Assembly: GCA_039583875.1 (NCBI GenBank)
Contig: CM077165.1
Coordinates: forward strand, 71,908,757 to 71,972,756
DNA length: 64,000 nucleotides
Direction of reading: 5' to 3'
Origin: Platanthera guangdongensis
Taxonomy: Eukaryota > Streptophyta > Magnoliopsida > Asparagales > Orchidaceae
Shown: positions 44,031-55,918 of the stretch, in pieces
Numbering within the stretch: the first letter of the stretch is position 1
Layout: every line of letters begins with the position of its first letter
The notes under the pieces: generated by a model
Told to the model about the DNA's origin: nothing
The model's input: only the letters and a program-made list of their open reading frames with translations
The model's database searches: none
Made by a program: the position numbers and the translations under genes

Positions 44031-45912
44031 TCTGAACATTATTTTACTCACAAACTTTGACATTTATTCGAACTTATTTTGAAAACAATATTTGGGACAA
44101 TCTTATTTTGATGCGTCGAGCTCAAACGACGCTTTAAACAAAGGGCGCTCTTGGGAGGCAACCCAAGTTATCTTTTTCTGTTTTCTTTCTTTTACACTTT
44201 TTGCCCCGCCTGGCTCCGGCAAGCTGAAACTTCTGCGATCGCCTGCTCCAACGGTTCTGCTTCCATGCCAACGTCCGCCCGACGACGTTTCATGAAGATC
44301 CACAGCACAAGCATGGAGGAGCGGCATCACTCCACTTGCCCTGCAAAATAAAACCGGGGAAGTACCTGCTTTTCAATTCTGTCTTTTATTTCTGTACTTT
44401 ACTTTTCTCTCGTTCTCCGACCTCCTTCTCCATTGCGGACAATGTAGATTTTAAGCTTGGGGGAGGACTTCCTCCTTCTTTTGTTTTCTTTTTGTTTTGT
44501 AAATATCCCAAAAAAAAAAAAAAAAAAAAAAATCCAAAATTTCATAAAACTCTTATATATATATATAGCTGCATTTTGGTATTTCAATAAGTACCCCATG
44601 TTTATGTTTTGTTTTTCTCAAACTTCTTTATAAACAACGTAGTTAATTATAATTTTTCTAATCATTCTTTTTAATCATATTTCACAAGTAAAATGTTGGC
44701 CATGCTGTGTTTCTAATTCACGGTAGCATGTTAAGGTAAAATATTTCTCTAAACCGTGCATTTCTATTATGGTTTTTCGTTCTTTATTTTCTTTACTTTC
44801 TCTAAAAATTTATCATCCACTATTTTCCTTTTCGTCTTTAGATGATTTTTGTAAGAACATATTTTGAATAACGTAGTAGATATGAACGATCCAAGTGACA
44901 TATTATTTTTATTTTCAAGATAATTTCATCAATCTTCTTTTATTATCTCGAACTTGCTTTTTGAAATTTATCGACTCTATGTTTTAAATAAATTTAAAAA
45001 AAAAATGCGTGAAAATGATTTAGGCCATTTTTGTTTACGTTTGAGCTTTCTTGCCAACCTAAACTCTTTTACCACTAGTTAGCCGCTTTTGAGCCATTTT
45101 TCCAAATTCATTTGATAAACTCCACACACATTTTCATTTTCACCAAAGCCCAAATTCCTACCTATCTAATCGCGCTAATTTTGTTTGATAGGAAATTTTG
45201 TCTTATCTGTGGAGATATTGTTGAAAAAGGTGTACTCAAAAGCAATATATTGAAAAGAAAAAAAAAACAAAAATGAATGAAAATAATAAAAAAAAAATGA
45301 GAAAAAAAAATGAGATAAATAATCATAAAGAGAAAAAAAAAAAATTTATTTATAAATATTTTGTTTAAAATAAATTTATTTTTTTTTTGAAACTCGTTGT
45401 TTTGGTTTAGTGTGATTTTTAAGCCTCCATGTTTATATTTGAATTCCACTCCTATTCATATTCCTAAACCAAACGTTTCGGTCCTATTAAGTCCTTTTGA
45501 TTCACGCCCTTTTTTTAATTTTATTTAACAACTAAGAAAAGAAGAAAAGTAAATCAGTTTTAGTTTTGGATTTAAACTTAGATTTTTGTTATTTAATTGA
45601 TATAATTATAATGCGTTGCTTGGATCTAGTAATAACTCAATACGTTCTTTTCATTTTCATTGCCTTGCTCAAATCTATTTAAAGAATTTCGTCAAAATTC
45701 TGGATGATTTATTTTTATTAAGTAAAGTTTATAAAAGTTAAAATCATACCTAAATAATTGTTTTAGATTTACGTTTTACATTCTCCCTGCCAAGAATTTC
45801 GCATAGTACTTGTGTGAGTATGATTAAAACTTTTTGAATTAGTCACTTTTTATGATTAGCTTGTCTTTATATCTTTGCTTGGGGACAAGCAAAACTTAAG
45901 CTTGGGGGAATT
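44031..45912 (+). other. D 3' non-coding region
   Basis: 1.9 kb between the pol stop and the 3' LTR. It has a TTGGGAGGCAACCCAA hairpin (44151-44166) of the kind I recognise downstream of coding regions in plant Athila elements. An internal TTAAGCTTGGGGGAGG (44451-44466) resembles the terminal polypurine tract, and an A-run is at 44511-44532. The rest is AT-rich. An envelope-like gene, present in some Athila elements, is absent. The terminal tract CTTAAGCTTGGGGGAA (45895-45910) borders the LTR. Confidence 0.85.
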
Positions 45913-46076
45913 TGATAATACGTTTGCAGTCAATTTTATTAGGATATTTTCGGGGTTTTAAAGCCAATCATGTCTTGTCAAGTACTTGTTTTGATTCCCC
46001 TTTGTATATATTTTTGTCGCTAATGCATTTTTTTTGCTTTTTGCAGGTTTTCACGGCTTTCAGCCGAAGTTTGCTG

Positions 46077-46570
46077 TGACACGCCCCAAGGTCACGCCCT
46101 ACCAGGGCGTGTACCTAGGGCGTGTACCCAGAGGAATGAAGCAATTGGTCCGAAACTGCATTCCATGGAAACTTAGTGTACACGCCCTCGGTCACGCCCG
46201 TGACATACCAGACACGGGCGTGTACTATAGGCGTGTCCCCAGGTTCCGAGGAATCGCCGCAGCGCGCTCGTTTTTCCCGCTCCACCGTCGCACCGAAAGT
46301 GTCACGCCCCAGGGTCACGCCTGACCCGGGCGTGACATATGGGCGTGTACTTCAGCAATTCCGCCCGTCACCTCCAGCATTCAGTTCAGCCCGAAAAAGT
46401 CACGCCGCAAACAACACGCCCCAGGTACACGCCCTGCCAGGGCGTGACTTGTGGGCGTGTACCGCAACAACTCCGTCAGAATTCAATTCCTGCCCGAAAA
46501 AGTCGCGCCGAATGTGTCACGCCCCAGGGTCACGCCCGACCAGGGCGTGACAGGGGGGCGTGACCCGACC
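46077..46570 (+). repeat. CACGCCC..GGGCGTG array (D 3' LTR)
   Basis: Same array as at 36327, with one C lost in a CACGCCCC run and a few point changes. Both array copies are as well preserved as the rest of the LTR. Confidence 0.92.
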
Positions 46571-46580
46571 CGAAAAATTC

Positions 46581-46589
46581 TATAAATAG
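46581..46589 (+). promoter_or_regulatory. TATA box of D 3' LTR
   Basis: TATAAATAG, identical in sequence and position to the 5' LTR. Transcription from here would read out into A2. Confidence 0.82.
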
Positions 46590-47661
46590 AGCCCAACTCC
46601 AGGGGTTCCAGAACAACTTTCACTTGGAGAGGGGAGGTTCTGTCCTTTGTTTTTCTGAACTTTTAAGCATGTATTTTCATTTCTAGTTCGTAGCTCTAGT
46701 TTTATGCTTTCCCTGTATTAGCTCCTAGCTTCTTTCTGTAGTATGATGCTAATGATAGTGTAGTTTCCTTTTCATGTTCTTGTAATCTCTGGTTTTCAAG
46801 CTGTAAGATCGCTGTTTCTCTAAATAAAAAGTGTTGTTTTCTTTTTTCGTTCCTGCTCTGTTTTCAGTATTTTTCTTCTACTCATCCCCTTCTTCCACCT
46901 CACCATGATTAACTAATCCTCCATGTACTCGATCTAATTGATCCGAGGTTCGAGTGATTAGGTCATGATGCTTTGAATCTTACCTTTTCTTTTTAGGGTT
47001 TAGCTTTGAATTACTCTTGATTTATCACGGGTTGGAGGTATATTATCGATATATACTCTCCACCTTTGCTTTCATTCTGGGTTAGCCGAGAGGCCAAAAG
47101 TTTGAAATGAGCACTCAAGAGTAAAGGGAGTTGTTCGCACCCCTCGAGAGAGGCAGACGATCAAATCTCCCGGATTGGAGTAAAATCCATTAGAGGGGTT
47201 CACCGCGTAAAGCGAGTTTTAGGCCTCCGATTTAGGCGAAAGTCGGTCGGACCTTCCTAAACTCAGTTAGGCACGGCCTTCGAGAGAAGCATGTCAATAT
47301 TCATGGAACCTCCACGGTCAAAGACCTTTACCCTAATTAGCTTAGGTTTAGTTATCGTATTTTTCTAATCACTCTTGCCGAGGTGATTTCTGATCGAGTG
47401 CATTTTCCCTTCATCGTTACTAAGCTTAAGTTAATCGCTCTCTTTATCTTTTCATACAAGTAGTTCTCTTCTTTTAGTACATTTAGCCAAGCCTTATTTT
47501 GCCGTCGATAAAATAATAGATTTCGTGTGAGTAAGCTTACTCAACTGTTCCCGGATTTCAATACGACACTTGTGTCCCCTAGCTGCATTTCGATAGGTAT
47601 ACTTACCTTGATGAATTGTTAGTTTGGTATTTTCTCTTTGCAGATATCTCAGAGACAATCA

Positions 47662-48272
47662 GTGAGCTGTCTCTGCTTCAGATGTAGGAAGTTATTCATC
47701 AGGTGGTCTAGCTCGACCGAGGGTAGAAACTTCTTCAGCAATATCTTCTTAAAAGATTCCCAGGAACAGCCTTCCTTCATACTCTCTCTTTCCCGAATCC
47801 ACCAACTCTTAGCCAGGCCTTTTAACTGATAGGCTGCAATCATCACCTTCTGGGCTTCCAGAATCCTGGAATACGAAAACATCTCCTCGATGGAGATGAT
47901 CCAATCGTCTATAATCAGAAAGTCAGCACTCCCGTCGTAGGTAGGGGGTCCCAATCGTTGGAAGTGCGGTATAAAATTCATTTCTATTGGTATCGCCATC
48001 GGGGGAACTAGAGGAACAGGGGTATCGGGCACGGCTTGGCCTAAGGCAGGCTCTTGTACTAAAGGTTGCTGCGCGGGAGCGGCAGACAACAAAGACTGAA
48101 TTTGTGATTGCATTGAAACCACTTGCCTTGACAGAGCCTCGTTGCTCTGACGCAGACTTTTGATAATCGCATCACTTTGCGCACCTGATGACTCACCCTC
48201 CGACTGGGGAGTCGACCTCGTCGCAGGACGCTTTGGAGGCATTTCTAAAAAAGTAAACGGCCAACTCATCAA
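47662..48272 (-). pseudogene. A2 gag, N-terminal part
   Basis: The frame is open from 48272 to the D boundary. The likely start is the internal Met of LEMPPKRPATRS (about 48242), the usual MPPK-type start of plant chromovirus gag. A Gln/Ser-rich linker follows, then FQRLGPPTYDGSADFLIIDDWI, SYSRILEAQKVMIAAYQLKGLAKSWW and FLHLKQRQLT, where D interrupts. On the other side of D the protein continues with VSEYKIEF. This half has no stop, so the break by D is the main damage here. Confidence 0.88.
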
Positions 48273-48803
48273 AATCCTAGCTTACAACAAAGCCACACGA
48301 CTATTTCAGACCATACTTAAAAGACACTTGCTTATGCTGCAACTTGCTCTGGAATTTTATAATGATGTTATGTCCTACTTAGGATGATATCATCTCATCC
48401 TATTGACTCTTGTGCCTATGACATGAATGCATGGATTCTTTGTTCTTATTTAAAATCATGAGTGTACATGTGTCATCATGTAAACCTTAACTTAGCACGC
48501 GTGCTTATGCAATGATATGCAATGTATGTAGTGTTATGCATTCTATAAAGGCCCTAATGCATGTTATGAGCGGCATACACATGAAATGTTATGCATCCCA
48601 TACTACATAACATCGCATGCAACGTGAAAATAAAACGTGCTAATGGGCACCCATGTGATGGTGGTTATGCATCCCATACTACATAACCGTCACATGTTGC
48701 CTCCTATGGTGGATCCATATGCAAACACATATTATGCATCCCATACTACATAATATGTCATGTATACTTCTTATCATGCTATGAGTGTAGTGACTATGCT
48801 TCG
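48273..48803 (-). other. A2 leader, left part, with 70-bp tandem repeats
   Basis: Non-coding leader between gag and the B4 insertion. It holds three copies of TTATGCATCCCATACTACATAA (given here by position: 48595, 48666, 48735) about 70 bp apart. The core ends are inverted copies of each other (GTTATG..CATAAC). The target site CTTCG stands at 48799-48803. Confidence 0.8.
48593..48757 (-). repeat. Tandem repeat in A2 leader (about 70 bp, three copies)
   Basis: Units share ATGCATCCCATACTACATAA. The flanks vary (ACATCGCATG, CCGTCACATG, TATGTCATG), each ending in a CATG-type word. Confidence 0.8.
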
Positions 48804-51017
48804 TGTAATACCCCTTATCCGTCGCATAGCATATAAAAGTAGTTCCGGTCGGGGCCCGACGCCATATACCCCAAACAGACCGGGTGGTTACTCAATGGAA
48901 ACCATCCAACCAATCCAATGCCCTACACAGAGCATTCTAGCGGAAGCAAATTTAAAATTGTTGCAATTAAAAGAACTCAGCACAAATAGCATGCATGTCC
49001 ACTAAACAATCCCAAAGGAATGAAGTACAAATACACAAGTACTAACCTTAAGGCCTTACAAATTGTTTTCTTCAAATTTACATGTTTTCAAACCTCGGCA
49101 CGCAGGCCGGCCATACATGAATAAAGAAAACATCCAAAAGTTAGGCCTTCGAGGGCCGGCACAGTAACTTGGGCTTTAGCCCACTATTGACCGCTTGGTC
49201 CAGCAGCACCTGCAAGAAACAAACCACCGCACGGTGGCAAACAAAGACAACGGTCAGTAATGTTGACCAAATTATAACGATCCCGCCCCCAAAATAGGGG
49301 TGGCGATGCTCCTTCCCTGCACTTTATTAGTATAACCAAGCAGTAGCAATGTCACTACATCACAGGCGTAGGCTTATACGGCCACACACCCCGTGCACTC
49401 AGGGCACATTCTCGGTGAACCGGTCGATGTCACGTCAATTTAAGCCATAGAATTTCTGATCTCACCACCGCCACTTTGACGGCCACACTATGAGCAATTT
49501 GTCTTCCCGGCATGGGACACGTCATTTTAAGCCATAAACTGCCGAAGACCCTCATCTATGCCAAAGGCAAGTACCATGTACCTTTAGGTTGCTTTAACCG
49601 AACGACATAGAACGGGAACGGTTCCACCTAACCCGTGCTCACAACGCAACGACAATTTAAGTCATATGCGCGGGTCAAACTTCTCCCGAGTCTCATTTCC
49701 GTTACACACTTCACATAACCCGATTATGTTCAAGTTGGCTCCCATGCCTCCAAGTTGGCAGAATCACGTATCTGCCCAGTTTTTCGGGTGCAACTTGGAG
49801 TTAATCCCCAAGGCTCCCTGCTGCAATCTACCTCGTAGAAAACCCGAAAAACAAACAATCACACGGAGTCTTCTCCGATCATTTATGCAATGCAACATCA
49901 CCGATCCAGACCAACTTGTCAGGGTAGGCTTCACACATCATGCTTATATCCGTTCTCGATTACGGACTCTACACAATGGGGACTTTACATATCTACCCGA
50001 AGGAACACCTCAAACTCACCGTAAACGCGCAAGAGCGGGCTTCCTATGCAAAAGAAGTAGAGCTTCACATGCTCAAGTAGAGAATCGTTACCCTAGCATT
50101 CTTCCTTGGCGCCATGGAAATGTAAGCAGATGAAAAGCACCGCACTCTCCTTGCCTCCGTAGATCCGAAGTTGGTTCGCGATTTGGAGCTCCGAAGCTCC
50201 GTCGGTAACCGGATCTAGGCTTCTTCTTCCTCCTTTGCTCTCCCTTCTCTCTTAACTTAGAAAGAGAACCACTCAAGTGAAATGAGGGTTTCAAAGGCCC
50301 AATCCTGGGTATATCCCAGTAGGAACAACCCCCAACCGTTGGATCCCAAAATAAAGAAACGAATGGCTACGATTCGTAGCTGAAAAGTAAAACCTAGGCC
50401 GAACACAGCCTGTGACATGCCCGTGTCCAGGGCCGTGTCCCTCATTCGCCGTCAAAATTAATGCGTCACAAAACTTACACGGGTCCCGACACGCCCGTGT
50501 TTAACCTGACACGCCCGTGTTCCAACTGACACGGCCGTGTGGTTGGCCGTGTGCCCCCATCGACACAGCCCCGAAAACAACCTGAGACTCACACGGGCTA
50601 TAGACACACCCGTATCCTATTTGACACGCCCGTGTCAAACCCGAACACGCCTGGGCTCCAGGCCGTGTTCATTGTCTCGACACTTCGTCGAGCGAAGTTC
50701 GTCGACTACCCGACACGGCCTTGGACACGCCCGTGTCCTAGGCTGTGTGCCTTGTCTCGACACATCATCGATCAAAACTGTCGACTCTCCAGGCCGATCG
50801 TCGACAGGGCACACGGCCTGGGACACGCCCGTGTCTCAGGCCGTGTTCCCTATCTCGACACATCGTCGAGCGAAAATGTCGACTCCCCGGGCCGATCGTC
50901 GACATGGGCTCGACAAGCCCTGCGACACGCCCGTGTCCCAGGCCGTGTACCCCCTACCAAATACCAGATTTGGCCCAAAACGCCTCCCGTCGCTCTTTTG
51001 AGTTTCGGGGCATTACA
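48804..51017 (-). repeat. B4 3' LTR
   Basis: Plus-strand ends TGTAATACCCC and GGGGCATTACA, 2214 bp. The minus-strand polypurine tract AAGAGGGGGAGAAT follows on the right (51018-51031). The palindrome array occupies 50402-50950. Confidence 0.93.
50402..50950 (-). repeat. Palindromic word array (B4 3' LTR)
   Basis: GACACGCCCGTGTC, CACGGCCGTGTG and CGTCGAGCGAAGTTCGTCG recur as in B1. Frames of 100 to 160 codons across it in several directions are artefacts. Confidence 0.92.
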
Positions 51018-51459
51018 ATTCTCCCCCTCTTAAAAGAATTTCGTCCTCGAAATTACATATAGGACATAAAGGAAAGAAACATAAAACGTAAATGGTACCT
51101 GAGTGAAACAACTCCGGGTACTCCTCAAGCATAGTCTGCTCTCACTCCCAAGAGAGCTCCTCTCGATCGCAATTGTCCCAACGGACCTTGACCATCCTGA
51201 TCTCTTTATTGCGTAGCCGCTTGACTTCCGAGCCTTCAATACATACGGGCTTGACCTTCGTCGTCAACCCACTATCAACCGGCACTTGATCGACCGCGAT
51301 CACTTGTTGTGTAGGCTCTTGCACCGCCTTCCGTAGCACCGATATATGGAATACATCATGTAGACCATTAAGCTCCACTATCAGCTTCAACCGGTATGCT
51401 GCTTCACCAATCCTCTCCAGAACCTCAAATGGTCCAAGGTACCTCGGGCTTAGCTTCTT
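51018..51459 (-). pseudogene. B4 integrase C-terminus
   Basis: Reading on from the integrase frame, a TAG (VRG*KKLSPRYLGPFEVLERIG) at about 51463 separates this end. The text GLHDVFHISVLRKAVQEP and the chromodomain-like tail VKVRWDNCDREELSWE follow, ending near 51142. The remaining bases to the LTR are spacer and polypurine tract. Confidence 0.85.
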
Positions 51460-53376
51460 CTAGCCCCGCACCCGCGAGACACCCTTGAACGGCTTGATCT
51501 TCAAGTACACCCAATCACCAACAGCGAACTCCACGTTCCTGTGCTTGGCATTATAGTACTTAGCCTGGCGGTCCTGAGCGATTAGCAACCTCTCCCAAAT
51601 GGTTCTCACCAAAGAAGTAGCATCCTCCACCTCTAATCGCTTATACAACTTTAATTCACCCGTTTCCAACCAGGACAACGGCCTGCGACATTTTCTACCA
51701 TAAAGGGCCTCAAAGGGCGCCATTTGAATGCTCGCATGGTAGCTATTGTTGTAAGCGAATTCCACCAAGTATAGGTGATCTTCCCATTGCTTTCCAAAGT
51801 ACAGGACACACATGCGAAGCATGTCTTCCATTGTCCTATTGACCCTCTCGGTCTGCCCATCTGTTTGTGGATGGAAGGCTGTGCTAAAACTCAGCTTTGT
51901 TCCCAACATCTGCTGTATAAGCCTCCAATCATTGGACGTGAACCGCCCATCTCGGTCACTTACGATGCTGCGGGGCATACCATGAAGCCGCACAATATTA
52001 TCTACATACAACTTTGCCAATTTCTCAACCGGATCATCCTTCCTATGCGGAATGAAATGCGACACCTTCGTTAGACGATCTACGACCACCCAAATGGCGT
52101 CATTCCCCTTTTGCGACCTTGGCAACCCGTGAATAAAGTACATAGTAATGTCGTCGAAATTCCACTCCGGAATAGGCAAGGATTTCAATAATCCTCCCGG
52201 CTTTTGACATTCTTCCTTCACCAAGGCGCAAGTTTGACACTTCTCCACGTAGAGCACCACATCCTTTTTCAGTCCTGGCCACCAGAACAATTTCTTAACA
52301 TCGCGGTACATCTTCGTGCTCCCTGGGTGAATTGAGTACTTGGTATGATGCGCCTCGTACAACAATTCCACCCTCAAATTGCCCACGCTTGGGACGCACA
52401 GACTACCGTCTTTCCAAAGTAATCCGTCCTCCACAACAAATTGGGAATTTGACCCATCCAGACCCTCTACCATGAGTTGCTTCATGTAGACATCCATATC
52501 CAACGCCTGCCGAATCTGATCAGCCAGGTCATATTGGACTTCAGTCCAATTCAATACTGCTTCAGCACTTGATTGATTATCAACGCAAAAGATCTCCAAC
52601 GCCTCCAACTCCCAAACCAACCGTTCGTCATGGACTGACAGCCAATTGGCTTGAGCTGGGGTCCGGCGACTCAACGTGTCCGCCACCGCATTGCCCTTAC
52701 CAGGCACGTAATGGATCTTGAATGTATAGTCCCCCGGGAACTCCATCCATCTACGCTGCCGCATGTTCAGGTCTTTCTGATCAATCAAATACTTCAGGCT
52801 CTTATTATCGGTGTAGATATCAATCTTCACACCGTAAAAGTAATGTCTCCACAGCTTCAAGGCAAAAATCACGGCCGCTAACTCCAAGTCATGGACCGGA
52901 TAGTTCCTCTCGTGCACCTTCAGTTGTCTCGAGCCATATGTGGTAATGCTTCCATGCTGTAACAGCACACAACCCAAACCACTACCCGAAGCATCGCTAT
53001 AAATCTCATAACCTTCGGTCCCACTCGGCGAACTCAACACAGGCGTCGTGGTCAACCGACATTTCAACTCCTCAAAAGCTCGCGCGCACTCCGGCATCCA
53101 AACGAACTTCTGCTCCTTCCTCGTCAAAGTAGTGAGAGGTAACACTATCCGCGAGAAGTTCTCTAAGAAGTGCCTATAATAGCCGGCAAGCCCCAGAAAG
53201 CTCCGGACTTCCGCTACCGTAGAAAGCTCAGGCCACTCTCGTATCACAACAATCTTCGTCAGATCCACTGCAATACCTTCCCCACTCACCATATGACCGA
53301 GGAACGCCACTGAGGACAACCAAAACTCGCACTTCGAGAACTTGGCGTATAATTGATTCCTCCTTAGCATCTCCAA
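51460..53376 (-). pseudogene. B4 RT thumb, RNase H and integrase
   Basis: This 638-codon frame starts in the reverse transcriptase thumb ([17 protein letters not shown]). It goes on to [18 protein letters not shown], RNase H ([50 protein letters not shown]), the zinc domain ([26 protein letters not shown]) and the integrase core with its Asp, Asp and Glu ([23 protein letters not shown]). It is preceded by a 1-nt deletion and followed by a stop. Within it all catalytic positions I can see are kept. Confidence 0.9.
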
Positions 53377-54083
53377 ACCAAATGAAGATGCCTGAAGTGA
53401 TCTTCCTCACTATGCGAGTACACCAAAATATCGTCGATGAAGACGATCACAAAATGGTCCAAGTACTCCATGAAGGTCCTGTTCATCAAATCCATGAACA
53501 CTGACGGCGCATTCGTCATCCCAAACGGCATGACCGTAAACTCGTAATGCTCGTATCTTGTACTGAACGTTGTATTAGGGATATCACTCCCCCTTATCCT
53601 CAGCTGATAGTAACCAGACTTGAGATCCAACTTAGAGTACACAGTCGACCAGACCAACTGATCAAAAAGATCATCGATCCTTGGGATTGGGTACTTGTTC
53701 TTTTCTGTTAGCTTGTTTAACTCCCGATAATCAATACAAATCCTTAAGCTCCCGTCCTTCTTCGTTACAAAGAGGACTGGTGCGCTCCAAGGTGACGAAC
53801 TTGGACGCACAAACCATTGCTCCAACAACTCTTGAAGTTGCACCTTCAGCTCCGCCAATTCCTTAGGCGCTAGCCGATACGGAGATTGTGACATAGGCTT
53901 TGCACCTGGCACTAGCTCAATCGTGAAATCTATCTCCCGTTGAGGCGTGGCTCTAGGAAGATCTGCGGGGAACACATCAGGGTACTCAACTACCACTAAA
54001 ATACTATCCAACGTAGGCTTTGGCTTTGAAACCTCCACTAGTGTAAAGAACAGCTCTGCACCAGCACGAACCACCTTCACCAC
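53364..54083 (-). pseudogene. B4 reverse transcriptase
   Basis: The frame covers the linker ([21 protein letters not shown]), [49 protein letters not shown] and catalytic FIDDILVYS. It breaks at HLVWRC because one A is missing in a run compared with B1 (CTCCAAACC against CTCCAAAACC). A TAG just upstream (SAL*VVK, about 54084) replaces the Gln present in B1. Confidence 0.9.
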
Positions 54084-54086
54084 CTA

Positions 54087-54535
54087 AAGAGCAGACATCA
54101 ACGTCTTGCTCGACCCTTTCAAGCCCGTAAAAGTCGTCTCACGACTTGCTCCCAACTTGACTTCCTTGCGACCGCAATCAGTATAGGCTTGCTGCTCCGA
54201 GAGCCAGTCCATGCCAAATATAACGTCGAACTCCACAAACGGTAGTAACGACGCTTACAGATCGAACTCTTGATTCCCAATGCGAATCTTAACACCGCGG
54301 ACTTTATCCGCGCGCATCGAACACCCATTCGGTAACAAAACATCCAACTTGTCCTTCGCCATCGAAGAAGATACTCCGATGCGCGATATGAATCCTTCGG
54401 ACAAGAAGGAGTGTGAAGTTCCCGTATCAAAGAGTGCTCTCGCCGAAAACTCACAAATCAAAACAAATCCTAAACAAGCAGTGGTAAGGTAACATACGCA
54501 TAACAAGTATTTAAAGAAACTTAACTTGCTACGAA
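54087..54535 (-). pseudogene. B4 aspartic protease
   Basis: ARALFDTGTSHSFLSEGF carries the active site (DTGT where most relatives have DTGA). After FDL a TAA (at 54255-54257, Gln in B1) ends the frame, and ASLLPFVEFDVIFGMDWLSEQQA continues as pseudogene sequence in the same phase. Confidence 0.85.
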
Positions 54536-55697
54536 TTAAACCGTACCTGTCACCACATCCGCTTGTTTGATCGTCTCCTGTTGGCCAAGATTATAAACCC
54601 TTGGTTGAGCCGGAGTGTAATGGGATGCGGTTGACTCCACCGCCTTGCCCTTCTCTTCATAATTTGCTCCCGGCTTTCTCTCAGACTTGGGACGTCCGCT
54701 CCAGCAATCACGAGCAAAGTGTCCCGGCTTCCCACAAGTAAAACATGCACCCGGGGTCCGACCCGTAGTCGCCCCACAAGCACCGTAAGAAGGATTTGGA
54801 CCCGAAGTCCTAGCCTTCTTATAGAACCTTCGATAGCCGGACTTAGAAGTAGTCGGCACCTTGAACTCAGACTTCTTATCACCAATGCTTTTCTTCGCTT
54901 GAACCTTCTTCATGTAGTTCCCCAAGGACCGGGCCGTGTTGACCAAGGTCAAGAAACCCTGTGTCATCGGCCCCGAGCGTAGTAGCCTAAAATCATCTCT
55001 CAACCCTTCGTAGAATCGATTCGTCTTGCGCTCCTTATCCGCGATGGTGGAGCTAGCATATCGACTCAATCGAGTAAACTCATGGAGATATTCATCCACG
55101 CTACTCTCTCCTTTAACCAACTTCAGGAACTCGTTATCCATCGAAATCCTCTGAGTAGAAGGGAGGTAGCTTGCCAAGAACAGTCCCGAGAACTCTTTCA
55201 TCGGGACGTCTGTAAGTTGTCTACCTCTCAAATGATGAAGCTCCAAGCCTTCCCACCACAATTTCACTTCACCGTCAAGAAGGAACGTAGCAATAGTGGT
55301 CATTTGCCATTCTTCCATCTCCGTTGCTGTCAAGACTCTCTTCATATGGGAGAGCCAATCTTCAGCTTGAGATGGGGTTCCCAACCCCGACAATACCGGA
55401 GGATTAAAGCTCATGACATGTTTGAGCTGTCTCTCGGTTGCCCTCTTCGGCACCACCGGTTCCTCTACTACCTGATCTACCCTTCTCTGCTCAGCCTCTT
55501 GTAGTGGTACCTGCTCCATCGCAGGAGCGGGCTGCTGCACCTGCCTTACAGGCTACGCATTGATCCTTGTAAACACTGCTTCAGCCACCAGACGAATGGT
55601 TTCGACCGAAGGAGGTGTTGTAGGAGCATCATTTGGTGCACTGCTATCCTCTGAAACACGACGTTCCGACAGCCCAGCACCGCTTCTGGTCACCTAT
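54536..55697 (-). pseudogene. B4 gag with zinc knuckle
   Basis: The main frame (54536-55540) contains MSFNPPVLSGLGTPSQAEDWL, ATFLLDGEVKLWWEGLEL, RFYEGLRDDFRL and the CCHC knuckle CFTCGKPGHFARDC. The N-terminal part (to about 55697) starts TRSGAGLSERR after TATAG and has one TAG (NA*PVRQ). As in B1, no ATG is found before TRS. A start by splicing or at a downstream ATG is possible. Confidence 0.87.
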
Positions 55698-55918
55698 AGT
55701 GGTACAAAACATCGTTAAGCGACCAAACAAAATTGCAAACAGTAATTATAGGAACACGCAGGTTCCCCAAACATGTGTATTTTCATTCCTAAGTGGACAT
55801 GCATAGGTTCTTTTGTTGTTATGACGATGACGCACACACATGTGCTCACCACCCCTTAAAAGAATTCGCCCACGAATTCATTTTAAGCCTGACCGAAACC
55901 AGTAGTCTGATCCCAAAT
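55698..55918 (-). other. B4 leader and primer-binding site
   Basis: Leader like that of B1. The primer site reads ATTTGGGATCAGAC on the minus strand, one base different from the initiator-Met match TTTGGTATCAGAC in B1. Confidence 0.82.

Larger units (their letters stand above)
36164..47661 (+). mobile_element. D: near-intact Athila-type Ty3/gypsy element
   Basis: Two LTRs (36164-37914, 45913-47661), a tRNA-Asp primer site, a single long gag-pol frame, a polypurine tract and a perfect target duplication GTGAG (36159-36163, 47662-47666) define a complete 11.5-kb insertion. The host sequence on both sides is A2's gag, which reads on across the site. By eye the LTRs differ by about a dozen substitutions and two 1-base gaps in 1750 bp, so the insertion is recent compared with everything around it. 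It has no envelope-like frame. Confidence 0.96.
45913..47661 (+). repeat. D 3' LTR
   Basis: This 1749-bp LTR is nearly identical to the 5' LTR. Its array is at 46077-46570 and TATA box at 46581-46589. It is followed by GTGAG and then by A2's gag on the minus strand. Confidence 0.96.

Noticed and set aside
44092..44599. Envelope-like gene of D
   Set aside because: Only short frames in AT-rich sequence, without signal peptide or transmembrane pattern.
49666..50133. 155-codon frame, also at 56749-57216
   Set aside because: It occurs in both LTRs of B4 and partly in B1. It is LTR sequence, with no domain recognised and no separate promoter.
50537..51033. Overlapping frames of 150-165 codons
   Set aside because: They lie in the B4 LTR array and appear in several frames and strands because of GC-rich repetition. 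B1 and the other B4 LTR give equivalent artefacts.
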